The notes beneath the pieces were generated by a model that saw only the letters and a list, made by a program, of their open reading frames with translations, was not told where the DNA came from and searched no databases. A program made the translations under genes and the position numbers. From contig CATOTS010000008.1 in NCBI GenBank assembly GCA_951813625.1, positions 1-64,000 on the forward strand: a DNA stretch of 64,000 bases, given 5' to 3'. Positions 34,769 through 43,987 of the stretch are shown in pieces (positions within the stretch are counted from its first letter, which is position 1; each line of letters begins with the position of its first letter). The stretch is from an uncultured Caldilineaceae bacterium (GTDB lineage Bacteria > Chloroflexota > Anaerolineae > Caldilineales > Caldilineaceae).

Positions 34769-35260
34769 TCAAGATGGCGCGTAGTTTCCGCTGCTTGATG
34801 GCTCCGCTGTGGGTCTCTGGAGCATAAGGACTGGATCGCCGTAGATTCTCCCACCAACGTCTTCAAGGTTGACGTGTCTTATGTCGACCGATTTCCCCAG
34901 TTTGCTTGTCCAGGTACCGTCGCTCAACTGTCGAGCGGCATGCGTGGGTAAGCCGTCGGGGGCGGCGAAAATCGCCACTTTTTCTTTACCCTCTTCGAAA
35001 GCGCCGTCTGTGCAGAGCTCAAAGCCAAGTCCCAGGAAGGCCTCCGCGTACGCTCTTACTGTGTACTGTCTTTCCACCCTTTCGGGCCAATAGTACTGGA
35101 AAAACGGATCCGGTTCCCACCAGCGTGAATCATCGCCCGCTGCCCACGCGATACAGTTGTAGTCCGGTGTCGCTTCGCTCGTAATTCCGTAGGCCGTATC
35201 TGTGAGTCTCGGAAAATTCAATTCCAACTTTACCACTTCATCCCAGACCTCTTCCCCCAC
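34769..35260 (-). CDS. DUF7689-like protein
   Basis: A 163-residue protein with NCIAWAAGDDSRWWEPDPFF, YYWPERVERQYTVRAYAEAF, and DGLPTHAARQLSDGTWTSKL, a pattern I associate with DUF7689, a family of unknown function. The DYNCIAW and THAARQ motifs could be catalytic (Cys and His), as in NlpC/P60-like proteins, but this is a guess. It overlaps the previous gene by 31 bp, so the two are expressed together. It lies between HsdMS and HsdR. Confidence 0.6.
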   Translation of the reverse strand: MGEEVWDEVVKLELNFPRLTDTAYGITSEATPDYNCIAWAAGDDSRWWEPDPFFQYYWPERVERQYTVRAYAEAFLGLGFELCTDGAFEEGKEKVAIFAAPDGLPTHAARQLSDGTWTSKLGKSVDIRHVNLEDVGGRIYGDPVLMLQRPTAEPSSSGNYAPS

Positions 35261-35682
35261 TCCAACCAGTCTTGAGCCATCGCTGTGATGTTGCCTCTAT
35301 GTTCAGGAAGCACGGGGTTTTCCAGAGTGATTTCATTCAGTGCCCAAAACCAGTGGCTGGGTCTTTTCTCAAGGTCCCTCAAAATCAGAGGTAGGGCATG
35401 GTACCCCATTCTTACGATCTCACGGTATGCCGGATGTGCAGCGATTTCATGCATTGTCGAAAGAAAGGCGCACTCTTCATCTATGATCTTAGCGAGATCC
35501 TTGAAATATAGGGCGGCATTCTCTTCAAGTGCTATGTTCGCGGCTTCGGTAATAGAAGTAGAAAGCCCTTCATTTAGCCCTGCCTGCAGCAGGTTCCACA
35601 TGGGCTGGCCGAACTCTCTTGACTCTGGGGACACATAAGTTCCGACGGACAACTGATCTTCCAACAGGACCGCGCCAGTCAT
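35230..35682 (-). CDS. Hypothetical protein of the three-gene cassette
   Basis: A 150-residue helical protein ending PSHWFWALNEITLENPVLPE followed by MAQDWLEWGKRSGMKW. This C-terminal motif recurs in small bacterial proteins often encoded next to a DUF7689-like gene. The N-terminal part contains NIALEENAALYFKDLAKIIDEE. It shares a 4-bp start/stop overlap with the upstream gene and a 31-bp overlap with the downstream gene. No known function. Confidence 0.6.
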   Translation of the reverse strand: MTGAVLLEDQLSVGTYVSPESREFGQPMWNLLQAGLNEGLSTSITEAANIALEENAALYFKDLAKIIDEECAFLSTMHEIAAHPAYREIVRMGYHALPLILRDLEKRPSHWFWALNEITLENPVLPEHRGNITAMAQDWLEWGKRSGMKW

Positions 35683-36488
35683 GTCCGTTTCTCCTCTCCA
35701 AGTACCTCGCGGAGCCGGGCGGTAATGCTATCTTCGAAGGCCGTAACTACATTGTCGTGGGCGATCTGAACTTCCTTCTTAAGGGCAGCCTCGTCGGGCT
35801 CTAGGGGTCGGGCGTATCTGTCATAAAGATCCAACATGAAGGCCTGTTTTCCTTCGGCCGCTTGGGGGGGAGAAGAGGTTCCGAAGGATATCAAAACGGT
35901 ATGCCCCTGTTCGGTTTGGGGCGCCTCGACTCTGACGAGAAATGGGCCGTGTGTGTTTCCCAAAGACTGCGGGAGATTCGGATAGATAGTAAAGTATTCT
36001 TCCATTGAGACGATTTTTCCCGGAATTTCTATCCTGTTGATGTATCGTAGTCCTACCCGGGCAATGCTCTTGGGCACGGCGACTTCAATGTAAACGTTCA
36101 GCGCTGCATAAATGATTCTTTCCCAGTTCTCAAAGTGACGATATGGCAGCAATTGATTGACGACGACAAGATTCTCGGCTACCTGTATCATCAGGTTGCC
36201 TTCTTCTGTGAGGAACTGCATCCAGGCTGGCAGTCGTTGTACGCCGGCTGACGCGGTATCCGGCCCCATTGTGATCTGGGCCTCCTGAATTTCCCGCCTC
36301 TGCTTCCTGGGGAAATCGGATCTGACCCTTTCGTAAAACGCGCCGGGGACAGTATCGTCCCAATCTGATTCGGCGAAATACATCTCACAGAGCGCTTCAA
36401 CAACAGGAGCGTTTCTGTAACTGCGATCTGGAATTTCCCGGTTGGCCTGACCGTCCGGGAGAGGGTTGGCAGTCGATTCACTGCCCAT
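35679..36488 (-). CDS. TIGR04255 family protein
   Basis: The 269-residue protein starts at 36488 (AGGAGG eight bases upstream). The SYRNAPVVEALCEMYFAESD motif near the N-terminus and IARVGLRYINRIEIPG in the middle match the TIGR04255 family, a sporadic group of unknown role seen in scattered bacteria, sometimes near restriction genes. It is the first gene of the cassette. The longer frame to 36575 has no ribosome site. The C-terminal helix is HDNVVTAFEDSITARLREVL. Confidence 0.65.
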   Translation of the reverse strand: MGSESTANPLPDGQANREIPDRSYRNAPVVEALCEMYFAESDWDDTVPGAFYERVRSDFPRKQRREIQEAQITMGPDTASAGVQRLPAWMQFLTEEGNLMIQVAENLVVVNQLLPYRHFENWERIIYAALNVYIEVAVPKSIARVGLRYINRIEIPGKIVSMEEYFTIYPNLPQSLGNTHGPFLVRVEAPQTEQGHTVLISFGTSSPPQAAEGKQAFMLDLYDRYARPLEPDEAALKKEVQIAHDNVVTAFEDSITARLREVLGEEKRT

Positions 36489-36754
36489 GAATTCGCCTCC
36501 TAGCAAAAAGCCGGCACAAGTGTGGAAAACCTTGATTCTTCCGCCGCAAATGTGCGGGCGCCGACCCCGCGGCACGTATTCTCCCCTCTCCTTGAAGTCG
36601 TCAATTCAGCTTTCTCAGTTCGTCATCAACTGGAGATTGGCGTGAAGAAGCTCCCACATAACCCCTTTGGGGGCCAAGTATACCACTCACCACTGCTCTT
36701 GTAGGAAACTCAGGACTTCCCACCCACTCCGGCTGTTCAGTCCAGATGGCCCGT

Positions 36755-39286
36755 TTATGCTGCGAACTGGTTCAAGGAGACGTAGTCTTTGATGTACTCG
36801 GGGATGAGACGGCGGTACTTCTCAGGCACGGCGCGAAAGTCGCCGGAAGAGAAAACGACGTTGGTGGCAAGGTCGGAAAAGCGCCTTTCTTCGATGATGA
36901 GACGGGTGCGATCGCTCGACGCATAGGCTACGAAGTAGGCTTTGATCGCTGAAATCGACTCGGCCTCTTCAGGCTTGTGGTCGGCCACAAATTTGGCGAA
37001 CTCCTCCTCCAGCAGCTCGTCCCTCGACTTGAACTTCGGAATGAGTTCAAATACCCTCTCCAGGATCTCGCGCAGGCTAAGTCGGCGGTCGACCGCGGCT
37101 GCCTTGCGCAGCTTCTCCAATGTGTAGTACTCCTCCGGTTTGTCGAAGAGCTCCCGGTTGACATAGTCGATGACCCGGTCCCACTGTCCAGCCTCAACGG
37201 CCTCTTTCACCGTGTCATCGGCGCGCACGGTGTCGGCGAATTTCTCGAACAGTTTGCGGTCGATCTTCATTCCCTCAGGGCCGATGGTCTCTTCGCGCAG
37301 TATCGAAATGGCATCCTCGCCCATATACTCGAATGCGCCGGGATCGACGACAGGCCCCGGGCCGTCACCGTTGGATTCTGTGGCTGAGGAAGCGGGCAAC
37401 TGCAAGACCTGGTCGTAGTCGTATTCACGTTCAAAGAATTCGCAGTTGCCAAAGAAATCAAACAGCTTGAACTCCGTTTTATCCGGCTGGGCGACGTGCT
37501 CGGCGATCTCTGCATCGAGCAGTTGATCGAGGAAGCTGTGCTTGCGCGTTCCCCGCCCCTTGATCTGAACGAAATCGGTCGGCGAGAAGATCGGCCGGAA
37601 AAGGCCGAGGTTCAGGATATCAGTGCAGTCGTAGCCGGTCGTCATCATGCCAACGGTCACGCAGACCCGCGCCTTGCTGGTCCTGTAGTCAGGAAGGATT
37701 TTGCCCGTCCCCATCAGATTGTTGTTAGCAAAGTTGATGGTGAACTGCTGGGCGTCGGCGATCTGCGAGGTGACCTGCACGGCGAAGTCGGAACTGTACT
37801 TCCCGGGGTACATGACATCGGCCATCTTGTTGAAGATCTGCGTCAGCTTGGCCGCGTGGTTCTGGCTCACGGCAAAGACGACCGACTTGCCCATTTCCCC
37901 GCTGATCGGGTCCCGCAGAGCATGCTTGAGAAATGCCTGGCAGAAGACCTCATTCGTCGCGTCGGAGAAAAAACGTTTCTCGAACTCCTTCTGTTTGTAG
38001 GATTGATCCTGCTCCTCTCCTTCCTCGTCGGTGAAGGAGACGATGAAGCCCTTCTCTGCCAGAAGTTGGGTGGTCACATCGGTGCGTGCGTCTACGACTG
38101 TAGGATTGATCAGAAATCCGTCGCGCACCCCGTCGAGCAGCGAGTAGCGGAAGGTGGGCTGCCCGCTCTCGCAGCCAAAGGTACGGTAGGTGTCGCGCAT
38201 CTTGCGGCGTTCCACTTCGCGCGGGTCGCGGACACCGGCCTTTGCGGCGTCAAAATTCTTGAAATAGTCGCGCGGCGTCGCGGTCAGGCCCAGCTTGTAG
38301 CCGACGAAGTAGTCAAAGACGGCGCGGGCGTTGCCGCTGATAGAGCGGTGGGCCTCGTCAGAGATCACGAGGTCGAAGTCGGTTGGCGAGAAGAGCCTCT
38401 TATACTTGTTGTCGAACTGCAGGGACTGGACCGTGCTGACCACGATTTCGGCGGAGCGCCAGTCTTCGCGTTTCTCCTTGTAGACCACCGTCTGGCAGTC
38501 GGCGGACAGCAGCCGCGTGAAGACCTTCCTGGCCTGTTCTTCGAGTTCCAGGCGGTCGACGAGAAAGAACACGCGGCGGGCGTTGCCGGTGCGCAGAAAG
38601 AGCTTGATGATGGCCGCGGCGGTGAGCGTCTTGCCGGTGCCGGTAGCCATTTCCAAAAGAAAACGGCTGTTGCCCTCTTCGACAGAACGCTGCAACGCGT
38701 GGACCGCTCTCAGTTGGTAGTGGCGAAGGAAGCGAAGGTTGTTAGCCTTGATGAATCCCGGTCTCTCAGACTCGTTTGTCCACGCTGCCGCGACGGAGTA
38801 GTCGGGACGCTGACTGAGGACGATGTAATCGTCGTCGACCTGTTCGTTGATCAGGCTCTGTGGGTTGGGTGTGAACTCCCGGCGGGCGGCCATCGAGCCA
38901 GGTTCGGGAAACGCCGTGATGGTTTCGGGGTTGCCGTGCTCCAAGTCCCAGAGGTAGTGCGATTCGCCATTGGAGAGGATGACGAAACGGCAGTTCTGGG
39001 AGCGGGCGTACTTGCGCGCCTGTTCCTTGCCAACCAGGGGGTTCTTGTCCTCGGATTTGGCCTCCAGGACGATGAAGGGAAAGCCGCTTTCGTCGAGCAG
39101 AAGAAAGTCGATGAACCCGGTCTTTGTCTTCTCGAAGTTCTCGCCCAGGCCGTCGAGGTCGGACTGTTTGAGCGTCACACTCGCCTCAAGGCGAATGTTG
39201 GCCGGTTTGTCCCCTTCAGGGAAGAAACGCCAACCGGCCGATTCAAGAAGCTGGTTGATCTTGATGCGCGCCGTCGCCTCTTTCAT
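36755..39286 (-). CDS. hsdR: Type I restriction endonuclease subunit HsdR
   Basis: An 843-residue motor and nuclease subunit. The N-terminal nuclease shows GFIDFLLLDESGFPFIVLEAKSED, with D60 and E75-x-K77 of the PD-(D/E)xK site. The SF2 helicase part has ATGTGKT (214-220), DEAH (310-313), LGLTATP and a C-terminal EcoEI-like domain. With the HsdMS fusion it would cut unmethylated DNA at a distance after translocation. It is the most upstream gene on this strand. The gap to the next gene of the cassette is about 270 bp. The family assignment is firm. Confidence 0.95.
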   Translation of the reverse strand: MKEATARIKINQLLESAGWRFFPEGDKPANIRLEASVTLKQSDLDGLGENFEKTKTGFIDFLLLDESGFPFIVLEAKSEDKNPLVGKEQARKYARSQNCRFVILSNGESHYLWDLEHGNPETITAFPEPGSMAARREFTPNPQSLINEQVDDDYIVLSQRPDYSVAAAWTNESERPGFIKANNLRFLRHYQLRAVHALQRSVEEGNSRFLLEMATGTGKTLTAAAIIKLFLRTGNARRVFFLVDRLELEEQARKVFTRLLSADCQTVVYKEKREDWRSAEIVVSTVQSLQFDNKYKRLFSPTDFDLVISDEAHRSISGNARAVFDYFVGYKLGLTATPRDYFKNFDAAKAGVRDPREVERRKMRDTYRTFGCESGQPTFRYSLLDGVRDGFLINPTVVDARTDVTTQLLAEKGFIVSFTDEEGEEQDQSYKQKEFEKRFFSDATNEVFCQAFLKHALRDPISGEMGKSVVFAVSQNHAAKLTQIFNKMADVMYPGKYSSDFAVQVTSQIADAQQFTINFANNNLMGTGKILPDYRTSKARVCVTVGMMTTGYDCTDILNLGLFRPIFSPTDFVQIKGRGTRKHSFLDQLLDAEIAEHVAQPDKTEFKLFDFFGNCEFFEREYDYDQVLQLPASSATESNGDGPGPVVDPGAFEYMGEDAISILREETIGPEGMKIDRKLFEKFADTVRADDTVKEAVEAGQWDRVIDYVNRELFDKPEEYYTLEKLRKAAAVDRRLSLREILERVFELIPKFKSRDELLEEEFAKFVADHKPEEAESISAIKAYFVAYASSDRTRLIIEERRFSDLATNVVFSSGDFRAVPEKYRRLIPEYIKDYVSLNQFAA

Positions 39287-39766
39287 AGACGGAACTCAGG
39301 AATGTATTGGAGTTTAGACAGCGATGAAGATAGTGCAACTGCCCCGGCGGGGGAGTTGCCGGGGATTTCGCAATAGTATACCTGCGCGGCGTATGTTGCG
39401 CTATATCGAGTTTGGGGCGGTGTTTTGGAGTTGGACGGCTGGTCGAGAAGGTGGTCAGTGTCAGTCTGGAAAGGATGGGGACCACGGTGTCGTCAGGCGT
39501 CAGGCAGGTTCTGCGAGACAACCCTCCCCGGCCCACCTGGACACCGCCGCGCAAGGCGTCTTAGAAGCCAAGCCTATCTCCGAGTTACCGGCGATTGCCC
39601 CTGGAACCGAAGCACGACCATCCGCTTATTCCAATTGTCGCAGTTGAGAAAATATCCCCTGAAGGAATGCGCCAACCGCAAGGAACACTGAACGGAAGCT
39701 TGATCGGTTGATGTATAATCTGATTGATTAGACGGATAAGGAAAGTTCGGTGGCGGACAGAACATT
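39287..39766. other. Gap between HsdR and the FRG module
   Basis: About 480 bp without a convincing gene. From about 39600 on the sequence is visibly richer in A and T than the flanking regions to the left, which marks the border of the FRG module. A divergent promoter region is likely because hsdR and the FRG gene point apart. Confidence 0.5.
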
Positions 39767-40873
39767 ATGAGCGGGAACAATCCCTCAAAAACAGATTCTG
39801 ACCACCTGGAAATGGTGCTGGGCAAGATCAATGAGATCGCCAGAATCGCTGCCCAGGGCCACTACATATACCGAGGTGAACCAGAACACTACGAAAGAGT
39901 ATCCTCAGGGCTTTATCGTCAACACAGCCAAATTCAAGGAGAAGAAATCGACATCAAGGCTGTCCAAGAAGGAAACTTGAATGATGCCAAAAGGTATACT
40001 GGTCAAACTGATGAATTTGAAATCCTTACGTTTATCCAGCATTACGGGGGTAAGACCAATCTGATAGACTTTACAAGTGACTATCGTGTGGCAGTGTTCT
40101 TTGCTTGTGGCCCTCCCAATAACGCAGACGGCAGGATAGTTTTCTTGCAGAGCCAACCTGATGACTCGGCAATTTGCATTAGGAAGCCTCAGGCTCCCGA
40201 ACATCGGGTGATCGCCCAAAAGAGCGTGTTCGTTCAACCTGCCAAGGGCTACGTCGAGCCACATGAAGTAATCAGCATTTCCAAAGAACTCAAGCAGGCC
40301 ATGTTAGCACACTTGCGGTTGCAGGGCATAAAGGCAGAAGAGATATACGGAGATCTGCATGGGTACATTCAACAGCAAGACACAACAAACGAGACATTTC
40401 TGCTACCAGTTCGTTTGACGCCTGAACAAGAGGACCTTTGCAAGCGCCTGGATGAACTCTATGCTTTGGAACAATTGCAAGCGAGCCCCTCAGAGATGTT
40501 TCGGGGGGCGTTGACAGTAATAAAAGATGAGAGCAATTCTGACCGGATCGCACAAGCCGCCCACTCACTAAGAGAGATCCTTTATCCCATTATGAGCGGT
40601 AGGACAAGAAGGTCAAGCGGGAAAAGAGGCAATCCCTTTGAGAGGTATGGCTCTGTGTTCCTGAAAGTAGGCCTTGGGAAAACATATAGGGACCTAAATG
40701 CTTTGGCCCATCATGGTGTGATGTCGGATAGCTTGGACTTTCAAGATTTCTCGGTATCGGACTTCGAAAATCTGATGAAGGATTTTGAATCGACGATGCA
40801 TACAGCATTGATTCGGCCCCTTGATACACACAGAAGAATTGATCAGTTCCTGAGTGGCGACCTACCCAAGTGA
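39767..40873 (+). CDS. FRG domain protein (candidate defence effector)
   Basis: A 368-residue protein. Residues 30-110 hold the FRG domain (YIYRGEPEHYERVSSGLYRQ and FIQHYGGKTNLIDFTSDYRVAVFFAC), which is widespread in bacterial and phage proteins of unknown activity and often found near defence genes. Residues about 170-230 form a helical region; the C-terminus (SGRTRRSSGKRGNPFERYGS onward) is a separate helical domain. It lies 25 bp upstream of the 978-residue protein on the same strand, so the two form a two-gene module. The composition is less GC-rich than the flanking chromosome. No catalytic residues are proven. Confidence 0.8.
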   Translation: MSGNNPSKTDSDHLEMVLGKINEIARIAAQGHYIYRGEPEHYERVSSGLYRQHSQIQGEEIDIKAVQEGNLNDAKRYTGQTDEFEILTFIQHYGGKTNLIDFTSDYRVAVFFACGPPNNADGRIVFLQSQPDDSAICIRKPQAPEHRVIAQKSVFVQPAKGYVEPHEVISISKELKQAMLAHLRLQGIKAEEIYGDLHGYIQQQDTTNETFLLPVRLTPEQEDLCKRLDELYALEQLQASPSEMFRGALTVIKDESNSDRIAQAAHSLREILYPIMSGRTRRSSGKRGNPFERYGSVFLKVGLGKTYRDLNALAHHGVMSDSLDFQDFSVSDFENLMKDFESTMHTALIRPLDTHRRIDQFLSGDLPK

Positions 40874-40897
40874 TTTGATCAGATTGGAATAGCAACT

Positions 40898-43834
40898 ATG
40901 CCAATTCAGTTCCTGCCCACAATGGACAAAAGGCAGATCTACGATCTCATTAGGGTCGACCAGGACGCTCGGCAATATTTCTTCCACAAGGCCGACGAAA
41001 GATGGCTGGAGTGGCTCTGGCGCAATGGTTTTCTGGATGCCATTAAGGATGACAACACCTCCCCCTTTTCGACAAGAACACCCGAACTTCAATATCTTCT
41101 TCGCATGGCCGAAAGGCGACCGGACATCGTGGTGGACATCATGCTGGATACTCCAATATCCACAGACACCAGGAGCCAAGAAGTCGCTTACAGTTTTTTA
41201 CGGATCTGCAGTTCTCTCCCCGCCGACGCATTGGCTCGTATAGTCGGCAAGATTCTGGCCGAGCGATGGATACCCCTAGTTGATGCAATATATCGTCACT
41301 CCAGCTTCGAATGCGAGGAGATGCTTAAGACTCTCGTCGGCGCTAATGATTCTGAAAGTTTCTTGGCGCTCGCTGAGGCCGTGCTGGCTGTTCGCCCAAG
41401 CGAAGATCTTGAAAATGAGAGTCTCAGTAGCTATAACCCTTTCTACCTGGAATATCTCACGCGTACCGGCATTTTTGGCCAATTGGCTTCTCTTCAAAAC
41501 GAATTTGCAGAAAACGCCCTAGCTCTTGCGATTCGGAAACTATCCGAGGTGCTGGCAGCTACTAACAATTATTGGTTGATTGAAGTAGATTTCTTCACCT
41601 TGCAACTCGGTCAGGCTGATTTGTGGCAGGCGGAAGTGCGTGAATTGGCGGCAGTGGTCAAAATGCTGGCGGTCCGTCTGATCGGGGAGAGATGCGACGA
41701 CTTTCAGATGGCCCGAGATATTTATGTGCGTAACTTTACATCTCTTCCCGAAAGCCGCGCAACGCAGAGGCTAAGGTTCTTTGTTTTAAGCCTGCGCCCG
41801 ACGGCATTCAAGGACTACCTTATGCAGGCCTACATCTCCCTGTTCGAGGCTGAAAACTATTACGACGTGTCGTCAGGGGCCGAATATAAGAAAGCATTGC
41901 GAGAAGGGTTTCATGTTCTTTCGATTGATGACAAAAGACGTTATGTGGAAGGGTTCCTGGAGACGTTTGGTCGAGAATTCGATAGGAAACGATACGTCTC
42001 CCCAATTCTCTCAATGATTCTTCCTCATTTGGACGAGATGCCCGACTTGAAAGAGCGCGTTGAGATCGAGGGCTTCGTTCTTGATCCAGACTACGAGCCT
42101 CGACCAGCCATAACAATGGAGGATAGTGAAGGCCAGTTTGTTTCTTCGCGACCTCCAATTTCGAAAGAGGAGTTCGGCCGGTTATCTATTACCCAGATTA
42201 TCCAAAACTTACGCGAGGAGTGGACGCCGGCAAAGCTGAGAGAGCGAAACACAGTGGATGAATTCTATAATCCGATCAATGCAGATGGCGTTGGCGTCCT
42301 ATTGAATAACGACATGCCTGAGCGATTACAGGAATACATAGACAATGCCACTCTTTTCTTTGAGCGCGATGCACTTGATCCACATTACACTTATTCATTT
42401 CTACGAGGAATCCAGGAAGCAATTAAGGGACATAGGGAGGTCGCATCAGAGATAAATTGGGATGGCGCGATCGACCTTTGCTGCGCGGTCAAAGAGTCTG
42501 GTGAAAAGAAGCCGTTGCCCAGAGAGGTAAGAGAACCAGGTTGGTACGATAGCTGGCTCGCCAACTGGGACGCCGTTCACTCGGCTCTTGCTGAAATGTT
42601 GCGCGAACTGATGACCAAAAAGGATGGATTGGCACCTGTCAACATTGGCAAGTATCGTGGACAGGTCTTGGGGACTGTGAGCTACCTCTCTGCATACCCT
42701 GATCCATCTACGGCAGATGAGCAGTTCGACGAACCCGGTAACGCATTGGATATCAGGGCGACGCAGAATGACGCTGATGGCAAGTGGGCCACCGATCCGT
42801 TCACTATGGCCATCAACTCGGTGCGCGGCAAAGCTTTTGAGGCGTTGATTTGTTTTGTCGTGCTGGATGGCGAAGAGATCAGATGCGATGCCAAAGAATT
42901 GTACGAGGACATACTCCAGAGAGAGAAAACACGCGCCCTCATGTTCATGTTTGGTCACTATCTCTCAATCTTTTTCTACCGAGACAAGGACTGGGTCCAC
43001 AAACTCTTACCGCTAGTTTTTCCCCAGGATTCTGAAAGGAACTGGCTCTATTCTGCGGCATGGGAGGGGTACATTTCTGCCAAGCTGTATGGAGAGATGA
43101 TTTCTGACCCTGCCATTCAGGATCTCTATGTGCGGGCACTGGATTTGACGGATAGAGACTATCCCCGTGGGCAAAGACACTTCAAAGACCCGGAAAAGGG
43201 TACTGCCGAACACCTTGCGCTTGCATATATGCATTTCAAAGAGTTTAGCCTGGACCACCAACTGTTGAAGTCGTTTTGGGAGAGGGAAAATCCGAGGCAA
43301 CACGCGCACTTTGTTGAATCTCTCGGGCGCTTTTTCATTTCTAAAGAAAACGCCGAAGAATTCTTTGCTAAGAGCCCGGAAAGTAAGGGCCGCTTGAGAG
43401 ATTTCTGGGACTGGCTGCTAGAGGAGCAAGAAGAGCAGAATGTGTACAAAGAATTCGGTCTCTGGATCAGGCCGGACAAAGGCGTTTTCGCTCCTGCTTG
43501 GCTTGCGCAGCGAGTAAGGCAGACGCTCGAAAAGAGCAATGGGATTCTCAAGTGGCAACATGAACTTATCAAGGCAGCCCCTCAGATGGCGCAAGCAGCG
43601 CCAGAGGAAACTCTAGAAATTGCCCGACTCTATCTGTTAGAAGGCGGAGTGCGCGGCAATGAGCAGGAAACCATTTGGTCTTGGGATACAGACAACAAGT
43701 GGGTTGAAGCGTTTGGGATTCTAGCCAGAAATCCTATCTCCAGCGCTGCAACAACTGCATTGATCAGTCAGTTGATGCGTGAATATGGGAGAGCGTTTTG
43801 GCCACTGAAAAAGGTATTGGCTGAAGAGCCATAA
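40898..43834 (+). CDS. Large helical protein of unknown function (candidate sensor)
   Basis: A 978-residue protein with no recognised enzymatic motif: there is no Walker A, no protease or nuclease signature that I can see. It is mostly alpha-helical and may form HEAT-like repeats. The N-terminal segment (DARQYFFHKADERWLEWLWR, LQYLLRMAERRPDIVVDIML, SFLRICSSLP) recalls helical repeats in large STAND-type defence proteins, though the NTPase is missing. It follows the FRG gene by 25 bp. I suggest a sensor or scaffold that works with the FRG protein. No signal peptide or membrane segment is visible. It is lower in GC than the flanking genes. Confidence 0.75.
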   Translation: MPIQFLPTMDKRQIYDLIRVDQDARQYFFHKADERWLEWLWRNGFLDAIKDDNTSPFSTRTPELQYLLRMAERRPDIVVDIMLDTPISTDTRSQEVAYSFLRICSSLPADALARIVGKILAERWIPLVDAIYRHSSFECEEMLKTLVGANDSESFLALAEAVLAVRPSEDLENESLSSYNPFYLEYLTRTGIFGQLASLQNEFAENALALAIRKLSEVLAATNNYWLIEVDFFTLQLGQADLWQAEVRELAAVVKMLAVRLIGERCDDFQMARDIYVRNFTSLPESRATQRLRFFVLSLRPTAFKDYLMQAYISLFEAENYYDVSSGAEYKKALREGFHVLSIDDKRRYVEGFLETFGREFDRKRYVSPILSMILPHLDEMPDLKERVEIEGFVLDPDYEPRPAITMEDSEGQFVSSRPPISKEEFGRLSITQIIQNLREEWTPAKLRERNTVDEFYNPINADGVGVLLNNDMPERLQEYIDNATLFFERDALDPHYTYSFLRGIQEAIKGHREVASEINWDGAIDLCCAVKESGEKKPLPREVREPGWYDSWLANWDAVHSALAEMLRELMTKKDGLAPVNIGKYRGQVLGTVSYLSAYPDPSTADEQFDEPGNALDIRATQNDADGKWATDPFTMAINSVRGKAFEALICFVVLDGEEIRCDAKELYEDILQREKTRALMFMFGHYLSIFFYRDKDWVHKLLPLVFPQDSERNWLYSAAWEGYISAKLYGEMISDPAIQDLYVRALDLTDRDYPRGQRHFKDPEKGTAEHLALAYMHFKEFSLDHQLLKSFWERENPRQHAHFVESLGRFFISKENAEEFFAKSPESKGRLRDFWDWLLEEQEEQNVYKEFGLWIRPDKGVFAPAWLAQRVRQTLEKSNGILKWQHELIKAAPQMAQAAPEETLEIARLYLLEGGVRGNEQETIWSWDTDNKWVEAFGILARNPISSAATTALISQLMREYGRAFWPLKKVLAEEP

Positions 43835-43987
43835 TTCTTCTAGGCTTTCAACGGTCGCAACGCCAGCCACCCCGTTCCAGGCTCCCACTCCGCCCTTGAC
43901 ACCCCCCGCCCCCCGCGTGTACCGTACCCCCGCGACATCCAACCACCCATCCGGCGCAACACCCGGACCCACCGAGGGGGCGGCACC

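Noticed and set aside
37496..39376. 626-codon plus-strand frame opposite HsdR
   Set aside because: It is antisense to a clear helicase gene and lacks a signature of its own.
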